A DNA stretch of 64,000 nt from contig LR746265.1 in the NCBI GenBank assembly GCA_902729315.2, positions 5,374,892 through 5,438,891 on the forward strand, written 5' to 3'. The notes below the pieces were generated by a model. That model was not told where the DNA came from. It worked only from the letters and a program-made list of their open reading frames with translations, and searched no databases. Below, in pieces: positions 1 through 10,586 of the stretch. The stretch's first letter is position 1. The number at the start of each line of letters is the position of its first letter. Both the position numbers and the translations under genes were made by a program. This DNA comes from Spirodela intermedia (taxonomy: Eukaryota > Streptophyta > Magnoliopsida > Alismatales > Araceae).

Positions 1-351
1 GTTTCGCCTTCTTCCACATGAATTATAGTACTTAATACTCATCAGTTAAAGTTATCTCCCTATTATGGAATCTTCCATTGACGAGAACCAAGTTGATCAA
101 TATTCTCAGATGATATCAATTTAACTTAGTTACCCTTATTTTAAATCAAATTGAATGTTCTAATTTCGTTAATGTGCATTAAACATATGTGATTCTAACT
201 CTACTCACACGTTGAGATAGTCTCATAATTATAACAAAAAAATTCCGTAGACGCATGTTTCCCATGATCAAATTACGCTGAAATTTGTTGTGCCTCCTTG
301 GATTATTTGATTTCATCCGTTCAGGGTGGGATCGAACTTACAACAAAATCC
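1..351. other. Intergenic / 3' flank of HIPP-a
   Basis: No coding region is supported here. The stretch is AT-rich and lies immediately downstream of the minus-strand gene that ends at 352, so its upper part probably holds that gene's 3' UTR. Confidence 0.5.
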
Positions 352-896
352 TCACATGACGCGGCATGCATGGACATTGTCATCATTGAAGAGAGCGGCC
401 ATCTCGTCGTCAATGATCTGACAGTATGCAGGCTCGGGGTAGTAGCCCTGAACGCTCGAGTTGTATCCGTGCCTCAAGTAGTTGTGGGTCGAGGAGTAGG
501 TGGAGTCCTCTAGATGCTGCAGAGCGTATGGGTGGTACTCGCCGTCGAACGGGGACGGCCAGAACTCGGCCTTCCTACCGGTGCGGCGGACGGTCTTGAG
601 GACCTTCCTCCGATCCATATATCCGGTCACCGTCACCTTCTGCTTATCTAGGTCGACGTCTAGGGTGTCAACCCCTGCAAATTCGAACGTTCAAGTTTAA
701 TGATCCTTCGAGATAGAGACTCGGAAGAGAAGGTAATGATTAGTCGGTTTTGTGAAGCTTGTGGATTACCCTGTAACTTGGATATCGCCCTTCGGATCTT
801 CTTCTCGCAGCCTTGGCAGTCCATGTGAACCGCAATCTCCACAATCTCCAAGAAAGAAGAAGAATAAAGAGTGGAACTCAACTCATGAAATCCCAT
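352..896 (-). CDS. HIPP-a: heavy metal-associated isoprenylated plant protein
   Basis: Two exons, 896..770 and 674..352, joined across a 95-nt GT-AG intron (769..675) that splits a Gly codon, giving 149 residues. The HMA domain covers roughly residues 18-84, with the metal-binding MDCQGC (Cys27, Cys30) followed by KKIRRAISKLQG and the TVTGYMDRRKVLK strand. The tail ends in CRVM, a CaaX box predicted to be prenylated. HIPPs bind soft metals such as Cu, Zn or Cd through CxxC and are tethered to membranes or the nucleus by the lipid. The ATG at 896 is the first in frame. A TATA-like box lies upstream at 1057-1064. The closest relative in the window is HIPP-c (5008-5502), with the same RRxGxKAEFWP core and FNDDxVxAC tail, so the two look like local duplicates. 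The specific metal and partner cannot be read from the sequence. Confidence 0.9.
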
Positions 897-1056
897 AAAA
901 GCAGATGGACAAGATCATTAACGTAAAATATTATGATTTCTTCCGGCTTACAGATATCGCGTTGGACGTCGCCCTGTGCTGGAAGAAATGAAACATTTCA
1001 CTGAAGACGGGTAACGTTGGATAAATCACGTTAGTTCAAGAAGCCGAGGGTTTGAT

Positions 1057-1064
1057 TATTTATA
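1057..1064 (-). promoter_or_regulatory. Putative TATA box of HIPP-a
   Basis: TATAAATA on the minus strand, about 160 nt upstream of the HIPP-a ATG. This would put transcription start near 1030 and give a leader of about 130 nt. It rests on motif and position only. Confidence 0.45.
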
Positions 1065-1244
1065 CAGGGGGAGCAGGAAGAGTTATCGGGTCCTCTCTTG
1101 TCAGGTAAGCGCGGAGTGGAAGGTGTGTCACCCGGCATTCTTAGAGACGACAAAACGAAAAACTCTGGAAAGGTAATCGGAGACCACAAGTTCGATTCGC
1201 AACAGGTCATTTCTAAGCAAAATGGTGACTTATTACAGGTACAG

Positions 1245-1277
1245 GTTATATCTATATATATATATATATATATATAG
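1245..1277. repeat. TA dinucleotide microsatellite
   Basis: Uninterrupted or nearly uninterrupted TA repeat upstream of HIPP-a. Confidence 0.85.
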
Positions 1278-2349
1278 TTAACACGGAGAGGAAGAGAAAG
1301 GGGGGAATCGTTAATATCGTCCTTCATTGGAATATGCCAAAATATCAGGGGTTGGAAGCCAGTACTTGGGCATTTATTACACATCCCCCCTTGTCAAGTT
1401 GAATTCCCAGTGTTAATGCTTAGATATGATCACTGTTTTCATAATTACTGAAATATTCCAAATCAGTTGTTACTTATTACGTGAAGAACTAAAAAAGGGC
1501 ACAAACATAACAGTCGTCATTTAGGACATTAAAGAGCATTTATTTTGTTAATTTTTCAAATTTCTGATCCGTAAAAAATAAACTGTTATATGATGTTAGT
1601 CCCCTCTTCTATGATTGCATTTGGAATTCTTTCAAATCGTTTCATTTTTTATCGCGTAATTTATTATGACCATTTCTAAATTGAAAACAAAATCATTGAC
1701 TCATTACGTTTTCGGGTTATATCGTAATATAATTGGATGAATTACATACACAGGAGTGAGGGGTGCAGAAGTATATGCCGGTGCGCTTAGAAAATATGAA
1801 ATACATATACTTATGAGCGTATTTTCAATTTATATACTAATTAATGTTATACCGAAATATGGAACACTGAGTGATGCTATGTGATTATTCACAAGAGAAA
1901 ACATTCCAGCATTGGCATCATTCTTCACAGTCTTCTAGTCGGGTTTCGTTCAGTTTGCATCTTTGCGCTTGATTTATTCTCCCTGTTCTATGCCCAGAAG
2001 AAAACTTCACCCAAAACGCAGAGGAAGATTACACGTAATAGCGGGTCCAAGTGTCTCGCAGCGTGACCAGGCTCAACAATCTAATTTATAGTAGCTCTCG
2101 ATAATAAATTTATAAAAATAATCAAGTATTATTTTCTAATGTCCTAACGTATATGGTTCAAGCCTTGTAGGCTTAGTTTTGTCTTATTTCCCATTTCAAA
2201 AGTCGTAGATTTCCATACATGTTTTAATGTATCGCCAGCCCTATATTTGCGGTGGAAGTATTACAAGATAATCGGAATGACGCGAGAAAAGGGAGAACTT
2301 AATGTCTTAGGATGATAAATAAAATTAACCATAATTTCACGGAGAATCT

Positions 2350-2350
<1 letters not shown>

Positions 2351-2408
<58 letters not shown>
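2351..2408. repeat. GA dinucleotide microsatellite (58 bp)
   Basis: Uninterrupted AG repeat of 29 units, likely polymorphic, in the intergenic region between the first two HMA genes. Confidence 0.95.
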
Positions 2409-2411
<3 letters not shown>

Positions 2412-3077
2412 ATTTTCAAACTATGCATACATTTCTATCATCCACTATGGAAAGGACAAAAGTCAACAAGCACGTCATATAGACATGGTCACATGATAAA
2501 CATAATGAATAAAATAAAATAATTATATAGATGGGACTTACATTGATGGGAATGCATGAAGCCAAACAACAGCCACCAACGACCCCCTCAGCCGTTTTCG
2601 TTTAAGGCATACCTCAGCTGCGCCATGGGCATGCATGGGAGGGGAACCAAGAGTGTCCACCGCAAGGAAGTGAAGAGCCATGTGGAATGCGCTCTTCGAG
2701 GAAAACGACGGTTGAACCACGCCAGGAATCCCGAAGGCCAGGGGTGCCTTGTTCGGATTCCTAAAGAGCCTAACTAAGCCTCCAGGAGGAGTAAAGAACC
2801 CGAGGAGTGATGCAGCTTTATCTGTGCGATGAGGAAAAGGCTGAGAGGGACAAAGGAAGGAGAAGCCATCGGCAACCTCCCTGGGGAGCCTTTTAGGTTG
2901 GGCCCCCTCTTCAGGAAGGAATAGACTAGCGCCTTTCGGGCTTTATTTTTTTCCTCCTTTCCACTTTTACGACTGCTTGACGCAGCTTCTGATGTAGACC
3001 ATAAATACGCGAGTTTTGCAGCTCCTTTAGGACGAGGTGGCCTGCCGATATCAAGGCGGCAGAGATTACATCCTCCA

Positions 3078-3204
3078 ATGGCGAGTTCGCAAGTTGCACC
3101 GGTGCCCAAAGACGTCCATCCGCAGCTCGTGGAAATGAAGGTCCCACTCTATTCATACGGCTGTGAGAAGAAAGTGAAGAAGGCCTTGAGCAATTTGAAA
3201 GGTA

Positions 3205-3246
<42 letters not shown>

Positions 3247-3592
3247 TCTCTCCCCCTCCTTCTTCTCCTTATAATCGCGTTTTAGTGTGGTTGTTCCAGG
3301 GATACACTCGGTGCACGTTGATTACGAGCTTCAGAAGGTGACAGTGTGGGGAATTTGCAACCGGGACGACGTCCTCGGCATAATAAAGAAGAAGAGAAGG
3401 GAAGCCCGTTTCTGGGACCTTGACAGTACATATCAGAATGAGTCAGCGGCTGTGGAGCAGACGTATGAGGGGAACGGCGATGAGCAGGCGGCGGTGCCGG
3501 GGACCACAGAGAAGGCCGCCCTCGAGGAACGCCCAAATAAGACCCGAAAGCCGTGGAAGAGACTGCTCCCGTTGTCCATGGGCTTGCGTTAG
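3078..3592 (+). CDS. HIPP-b: divergent HMA-domain protein lacking CxxC and CaaX
   Basis: Two exons, 3078..3201 and 3300..3592, with a 98-nt GT-AG intron splitting the same Gly codon as in the two neighbouring HIPP genes; 138 residues. The HMA fold is evident (VEMKVPLYSYGCEKKVKKAL, then a DYELQKVTVWG strand and an ARFW end), but the metal loop reads SYGC (Ser26-Cys29), so one of the two CxxC cysteines is missing. The C-terminus is basic and ends LSMGLR, with no prenylation motif. I recall a conserved plant subgroup with this SYGC loop, so the change looks like a family trait rather than decay. It probably acts as a protein-interaction HMA domain or a weak metal binder; that is inference. The intron carries a CT tract placed unusually close to the 5' splice site. 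Confidence 0.88.
3208..3239 (+). repeat. CT microsatellite inside the HIPP-b intron
   Basis: A 32-bp CT run starting only six bases after the donor GT of the 98-nt intron. Variation in its length would change intron size and the position of the pyrimidine tract. Confidence 0.9.
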
Positions 3593-5007
3593 GTGAAGAG
3601 CCGCCGCCATGGCCTTGTACAGCGATCGGAGGAGCTTGTGTGATGAGATGACTTTGTGGTCTTTGGGCTTGTGAATTGGGTCTGAATATTTGGTGAAATA
3701 CTTTTACCAGCCCAGACCTATTTGCGTGACTAGTTGTTGACCTAATTGTTCCTTCTAAACTTGTAGGATAAGGATTTCAATTCGGTTGAGGATCGTGTGG
3801 AACTTCGCTAAGTTTCTTATCTCAATCTCATATCCTCTACTCCTAGTTTTTTAAAGTATTTATTGAGCGAGTAATGTAGATGGCATTCATACATACGACA
3901 TGAGAGGAAAATGGTGCTTATGAGAGGCTTTTGGTTTCACAAAGAAACGTTGCCATGAGGTTCACATGAAATCAGCAGATTTGAGCTAAAAAAAGGCTTG
4001 AAGGATGGCTTCAAATAGCATTTAAGAAAAGGCCATCATCCAAACAAATGATAGCTCATCAAGTTTGATTCAGCGCCTTTTTATAGATAACTTAATTTTT
4101 TATGATTAAATATTAAATTTCATACCAAACAGATAATATAGATTTAAATTGATAGTTATTGGTTTTTATTAAGATATATTTAGGATGCATATTTTATGCG
4201 AATCTTTAAAAATTCGTATGTATTCTTGATTTATATTATTCTATGTTTTTATTTATAATGTCAATACCGTTCATTAAATATATTATATATATTTTTAATA
4301 ATTTTGAAAGTAGGCATCACTTAGTCTCCGAGACCCTATGTTGGGTTTACGCCTCGCTGCTTCAGTCGCCCATGAAGAGTTGGAAAGAAAGAACACTCTG
4401 GCCACTACACTGAACATCATGCCTCCAACTAAGATGACGTCCGAAACCTAAACCCTAAGCTGAGGAAAAGAACATGGAAATGATAAATCCGTAAGTTCCC
4501 AAACCTGAAGTCAAATACATGTGAAAACCCAAGTCAAGCTCTCATTGACCTAATTTGTGGGCCTATAAAACATCCGAAATCGGACCATATAACGCTGAAG
4601 AGCATTAATGTGCCGCTCGATTTTATCTGGCTGTTCCTCGAATCATTCGTTCATGAGAGTTTTTAGGTCCGCGATGATTGCTTTAGAGGAGCTAATCACA
4701 TGCAAAAAACCCAAAGAAAGATTAAAGCGACTCGAATATGGGTGGGGAGGTCATCAGGGACCTCCAGCCAAAGCCGTGCGAACCAAGACTGATGACCCAT
4801 TAGTTGTCAAGTTTAATTGGACCTCTTTCTTTACGAGATCTGATATTCCGTCGATGCTCACCGAGGTAAAGACATTAGGACGCTAGCATCCGAGCTCATT
4901 GACGCGAAACACACAGATAATGCCACCTTTGGACGACCCTCCCACAAAAACACACGCACATCGTAGATACGCTGGGCGCTGCCGTGGTGAGCTTCCCGGC
5001 GGCGCCG
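3593..5007. other. Intergenic between the convergent HIPP-b and HIPP-c
   Basis: Convergent 3' ends (plus-strand HIPP-b, minus-strand HIPP-c) separated by about 1.4 kb of mostly AT-rich DNA. A plus-strand open frame at 4608-4886 has no recognised domain and I do not call it. Nothing else is supported. Confidence 0.55.
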
Positions 5008-5502
5008 TCACATGACAGAGCAAGCGTTGACGTCGTCGTCGTTGAAGATGTTGCTGACGCGGTCGTTACCCCGGTGGGCCACCGGAACCTGCCCGTGCTT
5101 GTCCCCGTTGTAGCCGTGCCGCCAGTAGTTGTAGCTCTCCCTGAACGACTCCTCGTCCCTGAAGTAGTCATTGACCGTCGTGAAGTGGAGCGGCAGGTCG
5201 GGGTTCGGCCAGAACTCCGCTTTCTTCCCGCTCCTCCTCACCGCCTTCAGCACCTTGTTCCGGTCAACATAACCCGTCACCGTCACCCTCTCCATGGACA
5301 AGTCCACCTCCACTGAATCCACGCCTACACCACAGAATTCACCGTCAGATTTTATTGACTCACCTCTCGTTTCGCTTCTATCAAGACGCGCGAGGTGGAT
5401 TCGTGTACCTCTGAGCTTCAGTAGAGTACTCCTGACGACCCTCTCACAGCCCTCGCAGCACATCCTTACTTTGAGCTCCACAACCTGGAGAAAAGCTTTC
5501 AT
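5008..5502 (-). CDS. HIPP-c: heavy metal-associated isoprenylated plant protein
   Basis: Exons 5502..5409 and 5324..5008 with an 84-nt GT-AG intron (5408..5325) give 136 residues. The reading starts at the ATG at 5502; the upstream in-frame TTG is not a eukaryotic start. The HMA domain has RMCCEGC (CxxC at Cys16 and Cys19), then VDSVEVDLSMERVTVTGYVD and RNKVLKAVRRSGKKAEFWP. The tail is rich in Tyr, His and Asp and ends CSVM, a CaaX prenylation box. It is the paralogue of HIPP-a; both keep NYxRHGYN and FNDDxVxACxVM. A metal-binding, membrane-tethered chaperone-like or regulatory role is the family expectation. The intron is a multiple of three and has no stop, so the unspliced message would also read through with 28 extra residues inside the HMA domain. 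A GA-rich stretch lies just upstream of the ATG. Confidence 0.9.
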   Translation of the reverse strand: MKAFLQVVELKVRMCCEGCERVVRSTLLKLRGTRIHLARLDRSETRGESIKSDGEFCGVGVDSVEVDLSMERVTVTGYVDRNKVLKAVRRSGKKAEFWPNPDLPLHFTTVNDYFRDEESFRESYNYWRHGYNGDKHGQVPVAHRGNDRVSNIFNDDDVNACSVM

Positions 5503-8500
5503 CAACTTGCCTCAACACGAGAGGGAGAGAGAGAGAGGAGGGTTCCTTCTCGGGGTCAAGTTGAAGAAGGAATGAGTTCCGGTTCGGAGCAGGTCTTTGT
5601 CCTTAGTAAAGGAAGGAAGAGCCGAGCAAGCCCCAGATGTGCCGAAGACGAACCTGTAGAGAGAGAGGGCGAGCCTTTGTCATGTTGTGGTAGTAGATTT
5701 GGCGGTGTTGGTGACGGAGGTCACGGCTGCCGTCGGTCTCTCGATAGCGAAAGGGATGGTGTTTGCCAAGGTTGGACAGGAAGGCGTCGACAGTTCTACC
5801 CAGAGTTGTCAACATTGGCAATGAGGTTTCCACAGCTTAAAAGAGTGAGGGGGAGGGAGGGGTGAAGAAGAGGAAGGAGACACCCAGAGTAATATATTGC
5901 TCTAAGGCATCCCTTTCCTCAGTATAAAACTCTCCTGTGTAATATTTTCCAGATGTTCTCTGCACACTTTTTTGGGTTTGACAGGTCTCCTCTTGCTTGA
6001 CGCTCAATGTTCTCTGAACTTGAGCTGCGGTTCATCTCAGGCACCAAGAGAGATAACTTAGGAACCTTGTTCGGGGAATGGCATCTAAGGCCGACCCCAC
6101 GACCCTAAAATGTGGGTGGTCCACAGGCTCTCTCTCTCTCTCTCATCTGACATGAAGGACATCTAAAAGGCAACGTCTACGGCTCAGAGGGGAAAGAGAA
6201 CTGAGAGAGAGAGTTTTGCTGTACGAAAGTGTATGGGATGCAAAAGGCAGGCAAAAATATTGTTAAACGACATCGCTCACATGCACTTCCCCCCATTAAA
6301 TTGTAAAGTTATTCCAGCGTTATCGCTTAGCCGCTAAGTCTTATCCTCCTCTTCTCTCGCCCTCTCTCCCTCTCTGTCCACCCATCCTTCACCACGGGTC
6401 CGATAGCCTCTGGGACTCACCAATCGTAAACTTCCACTCACGTTCTAACAGCACGATATTCGATCATCTGACGGTAATTTTTAAACCGTTCATATAATAT
6501 GGGGAATATCTGATTTAAAAAGATATATTCCACGGCCTCCCGCAGCATGTAACAACGAGAAAGCCAGCAGGCTGCCATTTTTTTAACATCCCATGCTTCA
6601 ATCCTAGAGGAGACGCCGGACTCCTTCTCCCCACGTAATTTGTGGAAGCATGTCGGGCGAACACGAGACATGCTTCTCGACTCGAAAGAAGGGACGGTCA
6701 ATTTTTCCATTTTTTTTCAAAGAAAACGCCGAGCTACACTGTTTGGAGTCTGTTTTATCGATTGTTCAATATTAAATCTATTGAAACATTTCGAATGTAT
6801 GGGTTTTAAAGGGTAAAACGGGCAGGACCCAGGCCAAGCTTATTCAAGTCCAATAATCTTTTACAAGACTAGGAGATGATACGGGTCCAAAGAAAAAAAC
6901 TAAAAACAAAAGCTATAGATCGAGACTGAGCTAAATCCAAGCACCCATACACGTACTTATCAGAGTGAGAGAGAGGAAGATGGGATGTTGTGCAGTTGAT
7001 TGTGAGATAGTTATGTCATGGTTATTTTCTTTTTCAACTTTTAATTTTGAGCTTCAAACCTTAAAAGCCCAAACAAAGATGAAACTTTATCAGACGTTCT
7101 CTCTTTTTCCCAACCAAACTTGGATACATACTGAAGAACTGAAGAGAGAGGAATGCAATTAATGCCAGGTTAGTGATCTCAATCACCTTTTATCCTCCAA
7201 TGCTTCCCTTTCTAATTTAATATTGGGGCCGCCTTTTCCACGGAACCGAATTGTGACTCCCTAAGTCCGGGTATTAACACTATAACATTAAAAAAATGAG
7301 TGGGTTTTGAAAGGGGTGGTGGCCTGCTGCTATTACGTGGCTCCGAAGGGTACATGGAGACACGAGAAAGGGGATCCCAGCCGATGGTGAATCAGCATAT
7401 GCACAGTGCTACAGAAAAGGAAGAACACGAACACGAATAACCGGGCTGTTTTTCTGCGATATTGGGACGAAAAGCTTTGGGGCAGCGTCTGTTGCGTGTA
7501 GTTGAAAATCTCTCACATGGTTATAACTATGAAAGTGGAGAGAGAGAGAGAGCGAGAGAGAGAGAGAGAGAGAGGATAAGGATGAACGTTTGTGATTCTC
7601 GGCAGAACTAATGGGGCGGGATATTGTCAACACCTTCATATTTTAGAGCGGCCGCAATTGTTTACTTATCAAGGGATTCTAATTCGTTATCCTCTGGCAC
7701 TCTTTTGTCGGGTCATCTAGATTGTCCGAAGGAGGAAGGGGCCTAAGATGCGTGGAGCTACAGTACTGAGTAGCCTGCATAAAACGCTTGTGTTGCGCCG
7801 ATAAATGCGATAAAAAGCATGCGTTCTATTCTTTGTCTCAACTTGTATGTAAGTGTCAATGGCGCGGGAAACTCTACAACTCTGGTTAGGTTTTATTCCG
7901 TTTTGCAGTGTATGTGTATCAAAATCTGTCCCAAAAGTGAAGTACGGCTGATCTAGACTTTTTGCTTCGTTGTTGTCCAACTCAAAGGAATAATTCCATT
8001 TTTTTCTTTTCGTATGATTATTCTAATATCATTAATGTATAAATAACTCTCTTCCTCTATCAAATGAGCATATGTAAATGCTTGGACTATTTGGCCTTGA
8101 CAAAGCTATTTTCAAAAGGTTTTTTTCCTGTAGAGGATGATTAAGATTCAACTAGACTTCCCAAGCCCTAGACCCACCATGACCTTTATATGCCCATCGA
8201 TCTCAATCAATTGGAGATTATGCAATGAATGAACTAAGTATTTACAAAAAGGTACATTCTTTTCTGGAAATCAGCCGTAACTAATAGGCCAAGATATTTG
8301 TTGCTTTCTTTGTCCCAAACATGGGGAAGAAGTAGGTAACCTGGTGCATGAAAAAAATCACATTATTTCATATTACTTTACACATTTTTCCCCTCAATAT
8401 TGACATTTTTTTGTATTTTAAATTATTTAATGATATATACAAGTTATAAATTAAAAAGTGGAATATCAATAGTCAAGAGAGAATGCTTTCATTTTTGGGA

Positions 8501-9191
8501 TAAGATATTACCTTATCTTAAAGATAGTTCTAACTTTAAATTTTTTGAACTTCCTAAAAAGTTTGAAAAGTCTTCCCCGATGAAGGACACAGAGGGTTAG
8601 TGATCGAAAATCCATTTGATGAAACTAATAATGTTCTTGTAGGGAACAATATTTGGACTAATATCTCTCGAACAAACTAAATACTAAAGTAATTTGACCC
8701 ATGCTTATATACATATATATTTATGGTTTTATGTAAATAATTAAAAAATCGTTTAACCTATATAGGGTAGGGTTTGACGCTGAGCAATAAAAGAAGAGGT
8801 AATTTACCCGTTTTGATAAGTCAACCCCATAGCCGGGCCAAATGGGAGGAGAAAAGTCAATAGCCCCCGTTTGGGCCCAGTCAGAGGTAGCCTCATTAAT
8901 GGAAGGCGTCTCGCCGGCGGCCAGTCGAAGCTTCTGGAGCACTCGGGGAAAACCCAGCCGATTCCTCCGTCACCCACGGGAGAACGCCGAGAGGAAGACC
9001 GCAGCAAGAAGGAAGGGACGATGGATCACGCAGAAAGTGGAGTTCTTGCGCACGAAATGGGAGGGAGGCGGCGACAGCCGAGGAAATCCGATCTTAGTTT
9101 GGAGGATTTACAGGCAGATAGGGTAATACGGGGGAGGACCAACTAAATCTAGGCGGGCGAGCCGTACCCACCGCCTCCATGCCGCCGGCAG
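5503..9191. other. Gene-free stretch between HIPP-c and the small PFPRR gene
   Basis: The first part is the promoter and leader of HIPP-c, with GA-rich blocks at about 5520-5540. Further on are short CT/GA runs (6128-6145, 7537-7574) and AT-rich DNA (8000-8800). Open frames at 5572-5865, 6438-6710, 7717-7980 and 8842-9146 lack recognisable motifs, and several begin at non-ATG codons. No RNA gene was recognised. Confidence 0.5.
7537..7574. repeat. GA microsatellite
   Basis: AG repeat with one or two interruptions in gene-free DNA. Confidence 0.8.
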
Positions 9192-9398
9192 TCAACGGTT
9201 GGCGGCCCGTGCGGTGACGGCGTACGGAGGTGGGAGGGGGTGGAGGGACCGGGGAGGGGACGTGAAGGGGAGGCTCCGCAGCATGAGGAACCTCATCCGC
9301 CGTGGGAAGGGCGCGTCGTGCAGCATCTGCTCCATCACCCTCGCCACCAGCACCATGTACTCCTCCAGTAGATCCGCCAGCACCGACACCAGTATCAT
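9192..9398 (-). CDS. Small conserved-looking protein with a PFPRR motif (function unknown)
   Basis: Reads 68 residues from the ATG at 9398. The frame extends upstream, but only through a Lys/Glu-rich stretch with no earlier ATG before a stop. Residues 1-24 form an amphipathic or hydrophobic helix (ILVSVLADLLEEYMVLVARV), followed by HDAPFPRRMRFLMLRSLPF and a Pro-rich tail. I recall short unannotated plant proteins with the same helix plus a PFPRRxRFLxLRSLPF core, but I can name no function. A TATA-like TTTAAATA on the minus strand at 9494-9501 sits about 95 nt upstream, which supports a real transcription unit. A competing plus-strand open frame (9199-9906) begins at a non-ATG codon and is taken as a shadow. 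It could act at membranes or in a complex, but that is a guess. Confidence 0.5.
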   Translation of the reverse strand: MILVSVLADLLEEYMVLVARVMEQMLHDAPFPRRMRFLMLRSLPFTSPPRSLHPLPPPYAVTARAANR

Positions 9399-9493
9399 CT
9401 TCTTCTTCTCCTCTTTCTTCTCCTTCTTCACGCCGTCAGCCTTCTTCTTCTCCTTCTGCTCCAGCTTAGGTCACGGCGGTGGGTTTCACCGGC

Positions 9494-9501
9494 TATTTAA
9501 A
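9494..9501 (-). promoter_or_regulatory. Putative TATA box of the small PFPRR gene
   Basis: TTTAAATA on the minus strand, about 95 nt before the ATG at 9398. Motif and spacing only. Confidence 0.35.
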
Positions 9502-9744
9502 GCAACTCTTCACAAGCGCATAATCCGGAAGATACGGCTTTCTTTTCTAATCGCGCAACAGACTGAAACTGGGGCTGGCCGGGAGGGTGGATTTGGGAGG
9601 AACGGCCGCCGGTTTCTCCGGCCTGCCGTTGCGGACTTGGAAGTACGGGGCAAGACACGTGTTAGGGCAACTCACCCGTGCCACCGCCGCTCTCCCGCCG
9701 TCTTTAGCTGGTCCCTGCTGCACCCCTCGATCTTATCCAGTCAA

Positions 9745-9760
9745 CCCCCCCCCCCCCCCC
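9745..9760. repeat. C16 homopolymer
   Basis: Sixteen consecutive cytosines. Exact length is uncertain in any assembly because of homopolymer sequencing error. Confidence 0.9.
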
Positions 9761-10244
9761 TCCAAATATCCTACTTATCCACGGGGGGAAACCGAGGTTT
9801 TAAATTTTTCCTCCACACGATTAATAATTGCCTTCAATTATTACAAATATCGGCCATTGAAATAGTCAACTTTTCGATTCCGAAGGCCCCGCCGCCGTCG
9901 TCATAGAAGCCTCCTGGCGAAGTCAACTCTTCCCAGCACCTGACTAGCTGGATATTCTCGGCTTTTATGGCCATAATCTCTTGGTGTCTCTCGAATGTTC
10001 ATGACACTTAGACATGCTGATCTGCGTGGCGCCCCGTTTCCATGATTTTACTCTTCCTTTACTTGAGTTTTCTCTGAGTAAAATTTTATATTTATTAATA
10101 ATTCAAAAAGCCACAAGCATGGTTTTTGTGTCAAAATATCTGAGAAACACGACTTTGTAAATCGTGTGTATTTTATTATATATAATTAATAATGGATTTG
10201 GCTTCACTAAGAGGAGAGGGAGCTTGAGACAAATAGACGACGAA

Positions 10245-10246
10245 TG

Positions 10247-10308
<62 letters not shown>
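10245..10308. repeat. Compound TA/GA microsatellite
   Basis: About 25 bp of TA followed directly by about 39 bp of GA. A second compound repeat of the same type lies at 31935-31974. Confidence 0.92.
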
Positions 10309-10309
<1 letters not shown>

Positions 10310-10586
10310 GATGCCTCGCATGTATTAGTCCTTTAGCTAATGTTAGCAAGGTTAATGGCCATGTAAGCAGAGAATAAAATAAAATAAAAACTCGGATGAA
10401 AAAGGTCCTAGAAATATGAAAACTAATGGAAATCCGTTACTTGGAAACCTGCGACTTTATAGCCCCCGCCCGACATGTACGAACGACTATTCCTCTGGGT
10501 TGCACTGAATTTTCTCTGGAGGTTGGGGGCGGGAATCGATCCCCTGCGGCTGCATTCTCCTCGTCTTGCGCCTCCTCGCCGCGACG

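Larger units (their letters stand above)
897..3077. other. Intergenic between HIPP-a and HIPP-b
   Basis: This holds the promoter and leader of HIPP-a at its lower end and the promoter of HIPP-b at its upper end (an ATAAATA at 3001-3007 is a possible TATA element). Two microsatellites, TA at 1245-1277 and GA at 2351-2408, are listed separately. Open frames in 1031-1384 and 2538-3156 show no recognisable domain and overlap each other on both strands, so no further gene is called. Confidence 0.6.
9399..10586. other. Region between divergent genes (small PFPRR gene and five-exon gene)
   Basis: Probably a shared upstream region, because the flanking genes point away from each other. It contains the minus-strand leader of the small gene, a C16 homopolymer at 9745-9760, and a compound TA/GA microsatellite at 10245-10308. 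The last 150 nt are the likely promoter and leader of the plus-strand gene. No further gene is supported. Confidence 0.5.

Noticed and set aside
1150-1210. AAGTTCGATTCGCAAC considered as a tRNA T-arm
   Set aside because: The stem does not pair correctly and no anticodon arm lies at the right distance.
1031-1384. Minus-strand open frame upstream of HIPP-a
   Set aside because: It runs through a TA microsatellite (IYIYIYI) and has no known domain; it covers the likely HIPP-a promoter.
9199-9906. Long plus-strand open frame of about 235 codons
   Set aside because: Its start codon is not ATG, composition is low-complexity (Ser/Phe runs from CTTCTT repeats), and it lies opposite the better-supported small minus-strand gene.
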